From JACCXG01 sp963785755 (GTDB taxonomy: Bacteria; Acidobacteriota; Vicinamibacteria; Vicinamibacterales; 2-12-FULL-66-21), in assembly GCA_963785755.1 (NCBI GenBank), contig CAWAXG010000039.1, positions 124,001 to 188,000 on the forward strand: 64,000 nt of DNA, written 5' to 3'. The notes under the pieces were generated by a model. The model saw only the letters and a program-made list of their open reading frames with translations, had not been told where the DNA came from and searched no databases. Shown one piece after another: positions 27,107-35,108 of the stretch. The number at the start of each line of letters is the position of its first letter. Position 1 is the first letter of the stretch. Both the position numbers and the translations under genes were made by a program.

Positions 27107-27136
27107 TCTTTCAAATCTCGGTCTCTCAAGTCTCGG
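27107..27136. repeat. Tandem 15-bp direct repeat between argR and argG
   Basis: TCTTTCAAATCTCGG (27107-27121) and TCTCTCAAGTCTCGG (27122-27136) agree at 13 of 15 positions and are directly adjacent. The second unit carries the argR stop codon and the first a duplicate of it. Confidence 0.6.
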
Positions 27137-27584
27137 TTCGCAGCGCGACGAACTTGTCGGCGACGGCCCGCGCCGCTTCCGGCGCGCGGCAGATCACCAG
27201 GATCGTGTCGTCTCCGGCGATCGTGCCGACGATCTCGGCCTGCCGGGACCGATCGATCGCAACTGCCAGGGTCTGCGCCTGACCCGGGTCCGTCTTGAGC
27301 ACGATCATGTGTCCAACCACTTCCTGGCTCCGCAGGTGCTCGGCGGTGGCCCGCGCCAGGCCGTTTTCCGCGTCAACCGGGGCACCCGTCGCGACCGTGC
27401 CGACCGACCGGTAGGCGCCGTCCGACGTCCGTTTCACGAGGCCCAGCTCACGAATATCGCGCGAAAGTGTGGCCTGCGTAGCGTCGATGCCCCGGTCCCG
27501 CAGCCTCATCCGGAGCTGTTCCTGACTCGTAATCGACTCCCGCTCGACCAGATCCCGAATGATGGCTTGCCGATGCGGCTTCAT
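27126..27584 (-). CDS. argR: Arginine repressor
   Basis: 152 residues, the usual ArgR length. The N-terminal winged helix is seen in HRQAIIRDLVERESITSQEQ and GIDATQATLSRDIRELGLVK. The C-terminal oligomerisation and arginine-binding domain contains GHMIVLKTDPGQAQTLAVAI and EIVGTIAGDDTILVIC, with the Asp-Asp pair that contacts arginine. As an arginine-bound hexamer it represses arginine biosynthesis. It is divergent from argC across a 119-bp AT-rich region with an ARG-box-like site and is first gene of the argR-argG-argH unit, so it probably controls both arms. Confidence 0.95.
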   Translation of the reverse strand: MKPHRQAIIRDLVERESITSQEQLRMRLRDRGIDATQATLSRDIRELGLVKRTSDGAYRSVGTVATGAPVDAENGLARATAEHLRSQEVVGHMIVLKTDPGQAQTLAVAIDRSRQAEIVGTIAGDDTILVICRAPEAARAVADKFVALRTET

Positions 27585-27609
27585 GTGATGTCGGCGCGTT
27601 CAGTGCGAA

Positions 27610-27646
27610 CTTATATTTATACAGCATATTCACATAAATATGCAAT
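27610..27646. promoter_or_regulatory. Candidate ARG box(es) between argR and argC
   Basis: The 18-bp site at 27629-27646, read on the minus strand, is ATTGCATATTTATGTGAA. It agrees closely with the actinobacterial-type ArgR operator (AWTGCATRWWYATGCAWT). It overlaps an inverted repeat GCATATT-N6-AATATGC (27624-27643). A weaker AT-rich partner lies at 27610-27627. The pair sits between divergent argR and argC. ArgR commonly binds two such boxes per operator; assignment rests on motif resemblance and position. Confidence 0.55.
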
Positions 27647-27663
27647 CGCGAACATCTAAGTAG

Positions 27664-27693
27664 TTGACTTGGCTCAGACTGCTCCTGTATTCT
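27664..27693 (+). promoter_or_regulatory. Candidate argC promoter
   Basis: TTGACT (27664-27669) and TATTCT (27688-27693) are separated by 18 bp, and the argC ATG follows 10 nt later without a Shine-Dalgarno sequence. The transcript would have almost no leader. Confidence 0.5.
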
Positions 27694-27703
27694 GGTCGTT
27701 CCG

Positions 27704-28696
27704 ATGAATACTTATGCGCCAATCAGGGTGGGTGTGGCCGGAGCAACGGGCTACTCCGGCGTCGAGCTCATCCGGAGGCTCGCCAGGCATCCGGCCGCGT
27801 GTTTGACGATGGCGATGGGTTCGGTGGGATCGGAGCCCCGTCGCGTGCCGGCGCTGAAGCAGATCTGGGACGCCCCCGTGGTCCCCCTTGATCTCGACCG
27901 GCTCGCGGATCTCGATGCGGTATTTCTCGCAACGCCCGATACGTTGTCCGCGGAAGTCGGGCCGGCCCTCGCCTTACGGGGACCGAGAGTGTTCGATCTG
28001 TCTGGCGCATACCGGCTTCGTGATCGGACGCTCCGGAACAAGTGGTACCCGCACTCGGGGGATCCCGAGATGCCCGTCACGTATGGGCTGACCGAACGGT
28101 ATCGGGATCAGCTCGAGGGGGCGAGGCTGATTGCTTGTGCGGGCTGCTACCCCACGGCCGCCATTCTGTCGCTGCAGCCGCTCGTGGCAGGTGGACTGCT
28201 CGAGCCGGGGATCATCATCGACGCGAAGTCCGGCGTGTCTGGCGCGGGAAAGACACCGACGGAACGGACGCACTTTTCGGAGATTCACGGGAGCATGGCG
28301 GCGTATGGGGTGTTCGCTCATCGCCATGCGGCCGAAATCGAGCAGGAATTGGAGCAGCCGGTGACCTTCGTGCCGCATCTGGTCCCGCTCGATCGCGGAA
28401 TTCTCGAGACGATCTACGCCCGTCTGAAACGGGGCGTCACGAGCGCCGATATTCAGCAGGCGCTCGAGTCGGCCTACGGCGACTCCCCGTTCGTCCGGCT
28501 CACCGGCTCGGACCTGCCGGAGATCAAACACGTGGCGCATACGAATTTCTGCGACATCGGGTGGAGGGTATCGCCCGACGGCACGCAGGTCGTGATGGTC
28601 GCGTGTATCGACAACCTCGTGAAGGGCGCGGCTGGTCAGGCGATTCAGAACTTCAACGTCGCGTTCGGATTCCCTGAGGCGACGGGCCTCAATTGA
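27704..28696 (+). CDS. argC: N-acetyl-gamma-glutamyl-phosphate reductase
   Basis: 330 residues. ArgC reduces N-acetylglutamyl phosphate to the semialdehyde with NADPH. The NAD(P)-binding motif VGVAGATGYSGVELIRRLA is at the N-terminus, the catalytic Cys is in LIACAGCYPTAAILSLQPL, and SGVSGAGKTPTERTHFSEIH and HVAHTNFCDIGWRV are conserved family blocks. No Shine-Dalgarno sequence precedes ATG 27704. It is first gene of argC-argB-argD-NAGS-argJ-argF, divergent from argR. Its stop overlaps a possible TTG start of argB. Confidence 0.95.
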   Translation: MNTYAPIRVGVAGATGYSGVELIRRLARHPAACLTMAMGSVGSEPRRVPALKQIWDAPVVPLDLDRLADLDAVFLATPDTLSAEVGPALALRGPRVFDLSGAYRLRDRTLRNKWYPHSGDPEMPVTYGLTERYRDQLEGARLIACAGCYPTAAILSLQPLVAGGLLEPGIIIDAKSGVSGAGKTPTERTHFSEIHGSMAAYGVFAHRHAAEIEQELEQPVTFVPHLVPLDRGILETIYARLKRGVTSADIQQALESAYGDSPFVRLTGSDLPEIKHVAHTNFCDIGWRVSPDGTQVVMVACIDNLVKGAAGQAIQNFNVAFGFPEATGLN

Positions 28697-28704
28697 CGAC
28701 TGGC

Positions 28705-29481
28705 ATGGGAACGGTGTTGAAGCTCGGCGGCGAGTTGCTCGAAGACGCAAGCGCGATCCGCGCCGCGGCTGCGGCGATTACGCGGCTCGCGTCGCGTGAA
28801 CCGCTCGTCGTCGTCCACGGCGGCGGCCGGGCGATCGATGCCGAGCTTCGCGCGCGGGGATTGACGCCGCGGTTCGCGGATGGGCTCCGCATCACCGATC
28901 CCGCGACCCTCGAAAGCGTGATCGGCGTCCTGGCGGGGCGCGCCAACACCGCGCTCGTCGCGGCGATCGGCGCCGCCGGCGGGCGGGCGGTCGGCCTCAC
29001 CGGCGCCGACGCGCGGATCGGGCTGGCCGTGCAGTCCACGCCGTTGGCGACGATAAGTGGAGAGCGCGTCGACCTCGGCCTGGTCGGCGAGCCCGCGAGC
29101 CGGGAAGCGGCGCTCGTCACCGACCTGCTGGGACTTGGCTACATCCCGGTCGTGGCCAGCGTCGGGGTTGCGTCGGACGGGACGCTGCTCAACGTGAATG
29201 CCGATACGTTTGCGGCGCATCTCGCTGCGGTCGTGCACGCTCGGCGCCTGATTGTTGCGGGCACGACGCCCGGCGTGCTCGACGGCGGAGGGGCGACGAT
29301 CCCGAGGCTGAGCGAGTCTGACGTGGCGAGGCTGACCGCCACGGGAACGGCGCACTCCGGGATGGTGGCGAAGCTCACGGCCTGCCGGCAGGCGTTGAGC
29401 CGCGGCGTCGCCGAAGTCTCCATCGTCGCCGGCCGCGGCATCGACGACTTCGACGCCGCGGTAGGAACGCAGGTGTGTTGA
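28705..29481 (+). CDS. argB: Acetylglutamate kinase
   Basis: About 258 residues. The amino-acid-kinase fold is evident from TVLKLGGELLEDASAIRAAA, the substrate loop VVVHGGGRAIDAELRARGL, GLTGADARIGLAV, and the C-terminal ATP-binding stretch IVAGTTPGVLDGGG with GMVAKLTACRQAL. The enzyme phosphorylates N-acetylglutamate, the second step of arginine synthesis. ATG 28705 gives the usual N-terminus; a TTG at 28693 overlapping the argC stop would add four residues. The gene ends within the first bases of the region upstream of argD. Confidence 0.93.
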   Translation: MGTVLKLGGELLEDASAIRAAAAAITRLASREPLVVVHGGGRAIDAELRARGLTPRFADGLRITDPATLESVIGVLAGRANTALVAAIGAAGGRAVGLTGADARIGLAVQSTPLATISGERVDLGLVGEPASREAALVTDLLGLGYIPVVASVGVASDGTLLNVNADTFAAHLAAVVHARRLIVAGTTPGVLDGGGATIPRLSESDVARLTATGTAHSGMVAKLTACRQALSRGVAEVSIVAGRGIDDFDAAVGTQVC

Positions 29482-29522
29482 ACGAACGGCGAATCACTCA
29501 ACGGAAAGACGAGAGCACAGAG

Positions 29523-30743
29523 ATGACTACGACGACCAGCCCCATCGCCAGCGAAGTGATGGCGCTCGACAGCGCCCATGTTCTCCAGACGTACCGCCGC
29601 GCGCCGGTCGTCTTCGAGCGCGGCCGCGGCTGCCGTCTGTATGACGCAAGCGGCCGTGCCTATCTCGATTTCATTTCCGGGATTGGCGTGTCTTCTCTGG
29701 GCCATGCGCATCCGCGGCTCGTCAGCGCTCTGGCGGCGCAGGCCGAGCAGCTGCTGCACACGTCGAATCTCTACTTCCACTCGCTGCAGTCGGAGGTGGC
29801 GGCGCGGCTCTCGGCGATGTCCGGAATGCCGCGAACGTTCTTCTGCAACAGCGGCACCGAAGCGGTGGAGGCGTGCCTGAAGTTCGCCCGGCGGTTCTGG
29901 CACGCGCAGGGCACACCGCGCACCGAAATCGTCGCGTTCGAACGCGCGTTCCACGGCCGGACGATGGGAGCGTTGTCGGTGACGTGGGATGAGCACTACC
30001 GCACGCCATTCGGTCCGCTGCTCGACGGAGTGACGTTCGTATCGAACTCGGATCCCGCTGCCCTGCTGGCCGCGGTCTCCGACAACACGGCGGCCATCAT
30101 CGTCGAGCCGCTGCAGGGTGAGGGCGGCGTGAGGCCGCTTCGGCCGGAGATCGCCACGGCCATCGCGCAGGCCTGCCGCAACACCGGCGCTCTGCTGATC
30201 GCGGATGAAGTGCAGTGCGGCCTCGGCCGTACCGGCGTGCCGTTCTATTCGTCGACGATCGGGCTTCGTCCCGATCTGATGGCGCTCGGCAAGGCTCTCG
30301 GCGGCGGCGTTCCGGTCGGCGCTGCCCTCTTCTCCGAGCGCGTCGCCGCGGCCGCGGCATTCGGCGACCACGGCAGCACCTATGGCGGCAACCTGCTGGC
30401 CTGCCGTGCGGCGCTCGTGTTCCTCGAGGAGCTGAGCTCGGGTCTGATGGCGCACGTCGCGTCCGTCGGTCCGCAAATCGAGGCCGCGCTGCGACGCGTC
30501 GCTGCCCGTCATCCGTCCGTGATCGACGTGCGCGGCGCGGGAGTGATCTGGGGTGTCGAGCTCGATCGGCCGGCCGCGCCCGTCGTGGAAGCTGCGCTCG
30601 AACGCGGTCTGTTGATCAATCGCACGGCCGATACCGTGCTTCGCCTGTTGCCGCCGTACATCGTCGAATCCGGCGATGTCGATCAGATGGCGGTTGTGCT
30701 CGACGCGGCGCTCGGCACCGTTACCAGGGAGAACCGCTCATGA
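29523..30743 (+). CDS. argD: Acetylornithine aminotransferase
   Basis: 406 residues, a class III PLP aminotransferase. It has RGCRLYDASGRAYLDFISGI at the start, the cofactor loop FFCNSGTEAVEACLKFAR, FHGRTMGALSVTWDEHYR, LIADEVQCGLGRTG with the PLP-ring Asp, and MALGKALGGGVPVG with the Schiff-base Lys. It transfers an amino group to N-acetylglutamate semialdehyde. ATG 29523 is preferred, with GAGAGCACAGAG upstream; an in-frame GTG at 29475 overlaps argB. The stop overlaps the next ATG (ATGA), so the operon is tightly coupled. Confidence 0.93.
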   Translation: MTTTTSPIASEVMALDSAHVLQTYRRAPVVFERGRGCRLYDASGRAYLDFISGIGVSSLGHAHPRLVSALAAQAEQLLHTSNLYFHSLQSEVAARLSAMSGMPRTFFCNSGTEAVEACLKFARRFWHAQGTPRTEIVAFERAFHGRTMGALSVTWDEHYRTPFGPLLDGVTFVSNSDPAALLAAVSDNTAAIIVEPLQGEGGVRPLRPEIATAIAQACRNTGALLIADEVQCGLGRTGVPFYSSTIGLRPDLMALGKALGGGVPVGAALFSERVAAAAAFGDHGSTYGGNLLACRAALVFLEELSSGLMAHVASVGPQIEAALRRVAARHPSVIDVRGAGVIWGVELDRPAAPVVEAALERGLLINRTADTVLRLLPPYIVESGDVDQMAVVLDAALGTVTRENRS

Positions 30744-31378
30744 GCGTCACACTTCGGACCGCACAGCAGCAGGACGCTTCGGCGATTCATGGCCTCGTGA
30801 CGGCGAACCTCGAGAACGGGCATCTGCTTCCGCGCTCGCTCGAGGACATCGACAGCCACATTTCGCGGTTCTTCGTTGCGGTCGTCGACGAGCAGGTCAT
30901 CGGCTGCGCCGAGCTGGCCCCGCTCAGCCCGTCGGTTGCCGAGGTCCGGTCGCTGGTCGTGCAGGAAGCGCGGCGCGGCCAGAGAATCGGCACGCGGCTC
31001 GTGTCGCACCTCGCGCGCAGGGCCTCGGTTGCGGGGTACGCGACGCTGTGCGCATTCACTCACGACCCGGCGCATTTCGTGCGGCTCGGGTTCACCATCG
31101 TGCCGCACATCTGGATGCCGGAAAAGATCGCGCACGATTGCACCGGCTGTTCGCTGTTCCGGCGGTGCGGGCAGTACGCGGTCAGGCTGGGGCTGCGGCT
31201 AGGGACCGCCGCCGCGCCGGAACGCACGGCCGCCATGATCCACGGCCGCGGCGTCGCGCCACGGCGACCGAACATCGAGCGCCTGCAGTTGACGCCGGTC
31301 GGTGGCGAAACGGCGGACAAGCCGGATGAGACGACCGGGAACCGCGAGGACGAGCGGAAGGAGGCCGTTCCCGCATGA
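30740..31378 (+). CDS. Short-form N-acetylglutamate synthase (GNAT family)
   Basis: 212 residues with one GNAT domain (SVTLRTAQQQDASAIHGLVT; acetyl-CoA loop VVQEARRGQRIGTRLVSHLA). The block IVPHIWMPEKIAHDCTGCSL with a C-x2-C-x5-C cysteine pattern (DCTGCSLFRRC) is characteristic of stand-alone short ArgA enzymes, which acetylate glutamate to start arginine synthesis. A disordered, charged tail follows. ATG overlaps argD, and its own stop overlaps argJ, so it lies firmly inside the arginine operon. Because argJ next door can also make N-acetylglutamate, this gene probably primes the cycle. Confidence 0.85.
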   Translation: MSVTLRTAQQQDASAIHGLVTANLENGHLLPRSLEDIDSHISRFFVAVVDEQVIGCAELAPLSPSVAEVRSLVVQEARRGQRIGTRLVSHLARRASVAGYATLCAFTHDPAHFVRLGFTIVPHIWMPEKIAHDCTGCSLFRRCGQYAVRLGLRLGTAAAPERTAAMIHGRGVAPRRPNIERLQLTPVGGETADKPDETTGNREDERKEAVPA

Positions 31379-32592
31379 TCGCGCTCGAGACGCAGATCGT
31401 CGCGGGCGGCGTCACGGCGCCGGCAGGTTATCGCGCATCAGGCGTCGCGTGCGGGATCAAGGCGAATGGCAAGCCGGATCTCGCGCTGCTCGTCAGCGAT
31501 ACCGTCGCGTCGGCCGCCGCGGTCTTTACGACCAACGTCGCGCAGGCGGCGCCGGTCCTCGTCTCACGCGACCACCTGCGTAAGTCCGGCGGGCAGGCGT
31601 CAGCCGTGATCGTCAACAGCGGCTGCGCCAACGCCTGCACCGGCAGCGACGGCCTGTCGCATGCCATCGAGATGACGCAGAAGACCGCCGCGAAGCTCGG
31701 CTGCGCCCCCGAGGCGGTGCTCGTCGCATCGACCGGCGTCATCGGCGTGAAGCTGGTGATGCCGACGGTCGCGAACGGCATTGCGGCGGCGGCCGCCGCC
31801 CTGTCGCCGGCCGGCGGCGCGGACGCCGCCCGGGCCATCATGACGACCGATCCTTTTGCCAAGGAAGCTGCGGCCGAAGCCAGCGCGAAGAGGGGAACGT
31901 TCCGCGTCGGCGGCATGGCCAAGGGCTCGGGCATGATCGAGCCGATGATGGCGACGATGCTCGGCTTCATCACCACGGATGCGAAGGTAGAGCCCGCTCT
32001 TCTGCAGCGCGCCTTGAAGGCCGCCGTGGACGACACCTTCAACGCGATCAGCGTCGACGGCGAGTGCTCGACCAACGATTGCGTCTTCGCGCTCGCGAAC
32101 GGCGCCAGCGGCGTCACCCTGGGCGACGGCGACTTCGACACGCTGGTCGCGGCGCTGCGAACGGTGTGCGAACCGCTCGCGATCGACATCGTTCGCGGCG
32201 GCGAGGGAGCCACGAAGTTGATCACGATCCGCGTGGTCGGTGCGCGGACGCATGCGGATGCCAAGACCACGGCGCGGGCGATCGCGAATTCGCCGCTGGT
32301 CAAGACCGCGATCCATGGCGGCGATCCGAACTGGGGACGGCTGGTAGCCGTCGCCGGGCGCGCGACGCAGACGCTCGTGCTCGACCGCGCCAGGATCCGG
32401 ATCGGAGAGCTGGAGTTGTTCAGGGATGGCGTTCCGCACGACGAGCTCGCCCCTGACGCGGCGGACTATCTGCGCGGGAAGAACATCGCCATCGAGGTCG
32501 ATCTCGGCACCGGAGGATCAGGTGACGCCCGCATGTGGTCGTGCGACCTGTCAGCAGACTATGTTCGAATCAACGCGGACTACCGCACCTAG
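31375..32592 (+). CDS. argJ: Bifunctional glutamate N-acetyltransferase / amino-acid acetyltransferase
   Basis: 405 residues. ArgJ moves acetyl groups from N-acetylornithine to glutamate. The precursor self-cleaves before a conserved Thr, seen here in EPMMATMLGFITTDAKVEPA. Other motifs are VTAPAGYRASGVACGIKANG at the N-terminus, NSGCANACTG, and NSPLVKTAIHGGDPNWGR near the end. Start ATG overlaps the upstream gene by ATGA. Presence of argJ means the pathway is cyclic, and no argE is needed in this cluster. Confidence 0.95.
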   Translation: MIALETQIVAGGVTAPAGYRASGVACGIKANGKPDLALLVSDTVASAAAVFTTNVAQAAPVLVSRDHLRKSGGQASAVIVNSGCANACTGSDGLSHAIEMTQKTAAKLGCAPEAVLVASTGVIGVKLVMPTVANGIAAAAAALSPAGGADAARAIMTTDPFAKEAAAEASAKRGTFRVGGMAKGSGMIEPMMATMLGFITTDAKVEPALLQRALKAAVDDTFNAISVDGECSTNDCVFALANGASGVTLGDGDFDTLVAALRTVCEPLAIDIVRGGEGATKLITIRVVGARTHADAKTTARAIANSPLVKTAIHGGDPNWGRLVAVAGRATQTLVLDRARIRIGELELFRDGVPHDELAPDAADYLRGKNIAIEVDLGTGGSGDARMWSCDLSADYVRINADYRT

Positions 32593-32593
32593 C

Positions 32594-33520
32594 GTGACCG
32601 GCCGGTCCCGATTCCTTTCGATCCTGGATTTCGGACCGGAAGAGCTCGAGGGCTGCCTGAAGCTGGCCGCGGAGATGAAGAGTGCTCGATCGGCCGAGCG
32701 GCGTCACGTCCGCCCGCTCGAAGGACGCCACATCGCGCTGTTGTTCGAGAAGCCGTCGCTGCGCACCCGTTCGACCTTCGAGATCGCGATACGGGAGCTC
32801 GGCGGCGACGTCATCGAGCCTCCCGCCGACGTCGCGCTTGGCGGACGCGAGGCGATGACCGACGTCGCGCGCAACCTCGAACGCTGGGTGTATGGAGCGG
32901 TGGTCCGCACGTTCGCCCACGCCGGTCTCGAGGCCTTCGCCGCCGCGGCGCCACGCCTGCGCATCGTCAATGCACTGACGAATGAAGAGCATCCCTGCCA
33001 GGCTCTTGCCGACTGTCTGACCATGATCGAGCGGTGGGGCACGCTTCGCGGCCGCACGATTGCCTACGTCGGCGACGGGAACAATGTCGCGCTGTCGCTC
33101 GCACAGGCGGCGTCGATGCTGGGTGCGACCGTGCGTCTGGCGACTCCTCGCGGGTACGAGTTGAAGGCAGCGGCGAGGCAGTCGATTGTGGACGTCGAGC
33201 GAGGAGGCGGATTTCAGACGACCCACGACCCTGAAGAGGCCGTCCGCGGCGCCGATGCCGTCTACACCGACGTCTGGGCATCCATGGGACAGGAGAGCGA
33301 GGTCGACGAGCGGCGCGCCATCTTTGCGCCGTACCAGGTCAACGCCGGCCTCATGTCGCACGCCGCGGAAGATGCGCTCTTCATGCACTGCCTTCCCGCT
33401 CACCGCGGTGAGGAAGTGACCGACGAGGTGATCGATTCCGAAGCCTCGGTCGTGTTCGATCAGTCAGAGAACAGGCTGCACACCCAGAAGGCGCTGCTCG
33501 CCATGCTCTCGAGCTGGTGA
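32594..33520 (+). CDS. argF: Ornithine carbamoyltransferase
   Basis: 308 residues. The carbamoyl-phosphate loop is FEKPSLRTRSTFEIAIRELG. The ornithine-binding HCLPAHRGEEV and the middle motif IVNALTNEEHPCQALADCLT are both present, as is GRTIAYVGDGNNVALSLAQA. The enzyme makes citrulline from ornithine. GTG 32594, two bases after the argJ stop, gives the usual N-terminus (TGRSRFLSILDFGPEEL). ATG 32561 would add eleven residues and overlap argJ. It is the last gene of the rightward arginine arm. No terminator is obvious in the 77 bp before the convergent neighbour. Confidence 0.94.
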   Translation: MTGRSRFLSILDFGPEELEGCLKLAAEMKSARSAERRHVRPLEGRHIALLFEKPSLRTRSTFEIAIRELGGDVIEPPADVALGGREAMTDVARNLERWVYGAVVRTFAHAGLEAFAAAAPRLRIVNALTNEEHPCQALADCLTMIERWGTLRGRTIAYVGDGNNVALSLAQAASMLGATVRLATPRGYELKAAARQSIVDVERGGGFQTTHDPEEAVRGADAVYTDVWASMGQESEVDERRAIFAPYQVNAGLMSHAAEDALFMHCLPAHRGEEVTDEVIDSEASVVFDQSENRLHTQKALLAMLSSW

Positions 33521-33597
33521 GAGTGGAACATGTTATCTTCGGCTGCGTTTTTCAGCGGCCTGCCAGCTTAGCTGCTAGTCGGACCAGTCAGGCCGCA

Positions 33598-34911
33598 CTA
33601 CACCGTCAGAAACCGAAGTGGTGACTGCGCGAGCAGCGCGCTCAGGGTCGAGAGACGCTGAGTGGTCGCCTCTTTCATGTCGTTCGCAACCGGGATCGCG
33701 AACGCCTCGTCCCGCCATCGGTCCGACTGCGCCTGATCGTCGAGACCGAGAAATGCTTCCGCCAACGCCGCTCGAACTTTGAACCGCGGCTCGAGCGCGG
33801 GCGCCTCCGCGCCCGCAGGCGGCGCGCCGGCCTCCGCGCTCAGCTGCTCAGTGCAGATGTCGGCCACGCGCCGGCGAATGCGCCGGGCCAGGACGAAATC
33901 GGCGATGGCTTCCGCGGGAGCTGAAATCCCTGCACGCACGTTGAGCGTCATCGCATAGTCGAGACCGTTCTGATGGTCGTGGCGCAGGCAGAAGCCACGC
34001 TCGTAGGCGAGGATGGCGCGGTCGAGGTGAGACGGCTCATGCGTGCTGTCCCATAAGTCCTTTGCGATGCGCCCCCACAACTCGCTCGTGTCCGGATTGT
34101 TCGAAGTGGCGGGCTGCAATACCTGCATGAGCGACTGCGCCTCGGCGAGAGCGCTTACCCGGTCCGGAGCCGCGCTCATCGCCACCGCGAGCGCGAGCCG
34201 CTGAACCACGTAGTCATCGTTGGCCGTCCAGGGACGGTTCGATGGCCTCATGCCGTGCGCCGTCGACAGCAGCTCACGCGCGGACGTGAAGTTGCTCTGC
34301 TCCATCGCCTCGTTGGCGCGATCGATCAGTGCGGCGGCCGACTGCGGCGCGTCTCCGGCCGGCGCCGCGGCGCCTCTCTTCACCGATCCGCGTCCACCGC
34401 CACGACCGCTCATGACCGCTGGCGGCCGCAGGTCCGGCAGATAGGTATAAACGGGACTGTCCTTGTCCCGTTTCTCGAGGATGGTGGCAATCGCCGACTT
34501 GAGCTCCGAGCGAAAGCGTATGACTTCGTCGTAGTCGATGGCGTCGCCGAGATGCTGATAGGACCGAATCGCGGTGTGCGCGATATCGAACGGATACTGG
34601 AGTTTGTTCTCGGCGATCACGATCGTCGAAAAGGGCCGCAGCGCATGGCGCACACCGAGCTCATAGAGCGCGTTGGGATTGCTCGTGGACAGGTCGGCGA
34701 TCACGAGATCACTGTCGAGCAGGTTCTGATACATCGGCACGTCGATGACACCGGAATGGGTGATCTCGTCGGCGCGGATGCATGTCAGGCCGCACTCGTC
34801 AACGCTGGGCTTAATAAGCAGGCGATAGCTCTTGTCCAAGTCGAGCGTGCGGCCGGTGGGAAAGTCCGTCTTCTTATGAAAGCCCATGACGACGAAGCAG
34901 GTTTTGGCCAT
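33598..34911 (-). CDS. Nucleoside deoxyribosyltransferase-like / TRAFs-binding (DUF4071-like) TPR protein
   Basis: 437 residues. The N-terminal about 140 residues (CFVVMGFHKKTDFPTGRTLD and SDLVIADLSTSNPNALYELG followed by VRHALRP) match the nucleoside 2-deoxyribosyltransferase/TIR-like Rossmann fold, with Glu in ALYELG at the expected catalytic place. A Gly/Arg/Ala-rich linker follows. The C-terminal about 230 residues are helical (NEAMEQSNFTSARELLSTAH, GRIAKDLWDSTHEPSHLDRA, ILAYERGFCLRHDHQNGLDY) and resemble the MAP3K TRAFs-binding domain family. Such proteins are thought to act in bacterial signalling and possibly in nucleotide-based stress responses. It follows two CHAT-domain genes on the same strand. 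ATG 34911 is preferred over GTG 34998. Confidence 0.75.
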   Translation of the reverse strand: MAKTCFVVMGFHKKTDFPTGRTLDLDKSYRLLIKPSVDECGLTCIRADEITHSGVIDVPMYQNLLDSDLVIADLSTSNPNALYELGVRHALRPFSTIVIAENKLQYPFDIAHTAIRSYQHLGDAIDYDEVIRFRSELKSAIATILEKRDKDSPVYTYLPDLRPPAVMSGRGGGRGSVKRGAAAPAGDAPQSAAALIDRANEAMEQSNFTSARELLSTAHGMRPSNRPWTANDDYVVQRLALAVAMSAAPDRVSALAEAQSLMQVLQPATSNNPDTSELWGRIAKDLWDSTHEPSHLDRAILAYERGFCLRHDHQNGLDYAMTLNVRAGISAPAEAIADFVLARRIRRRVADICTEQLSAEAGAPPAGAEAPALEPRFKVRAALAEAFLGLDDQAQSDRWRDEAFAIPVANDMKEATTQRLSTLSALLAQSPLRFLTV

Positions 34912-35108
34912 TGCCGGGTGTCTCGTGTCAGAAAGAGTGGCGAGCGCTGGGGGGTCGATTCCCTGGTAGTTTGTACTATCGACACCTCGCCGGTGCACTA
35001 TAGGCGCGACTCCGCAGGGCCGACGTCGTTAGCGTGCATCGCCCGGCGACATCGCCGTAGGAGCGAAGTATGCGTTCGTTCGTGACTCGGATGCGGGTGT
35101 GGCGCTGG

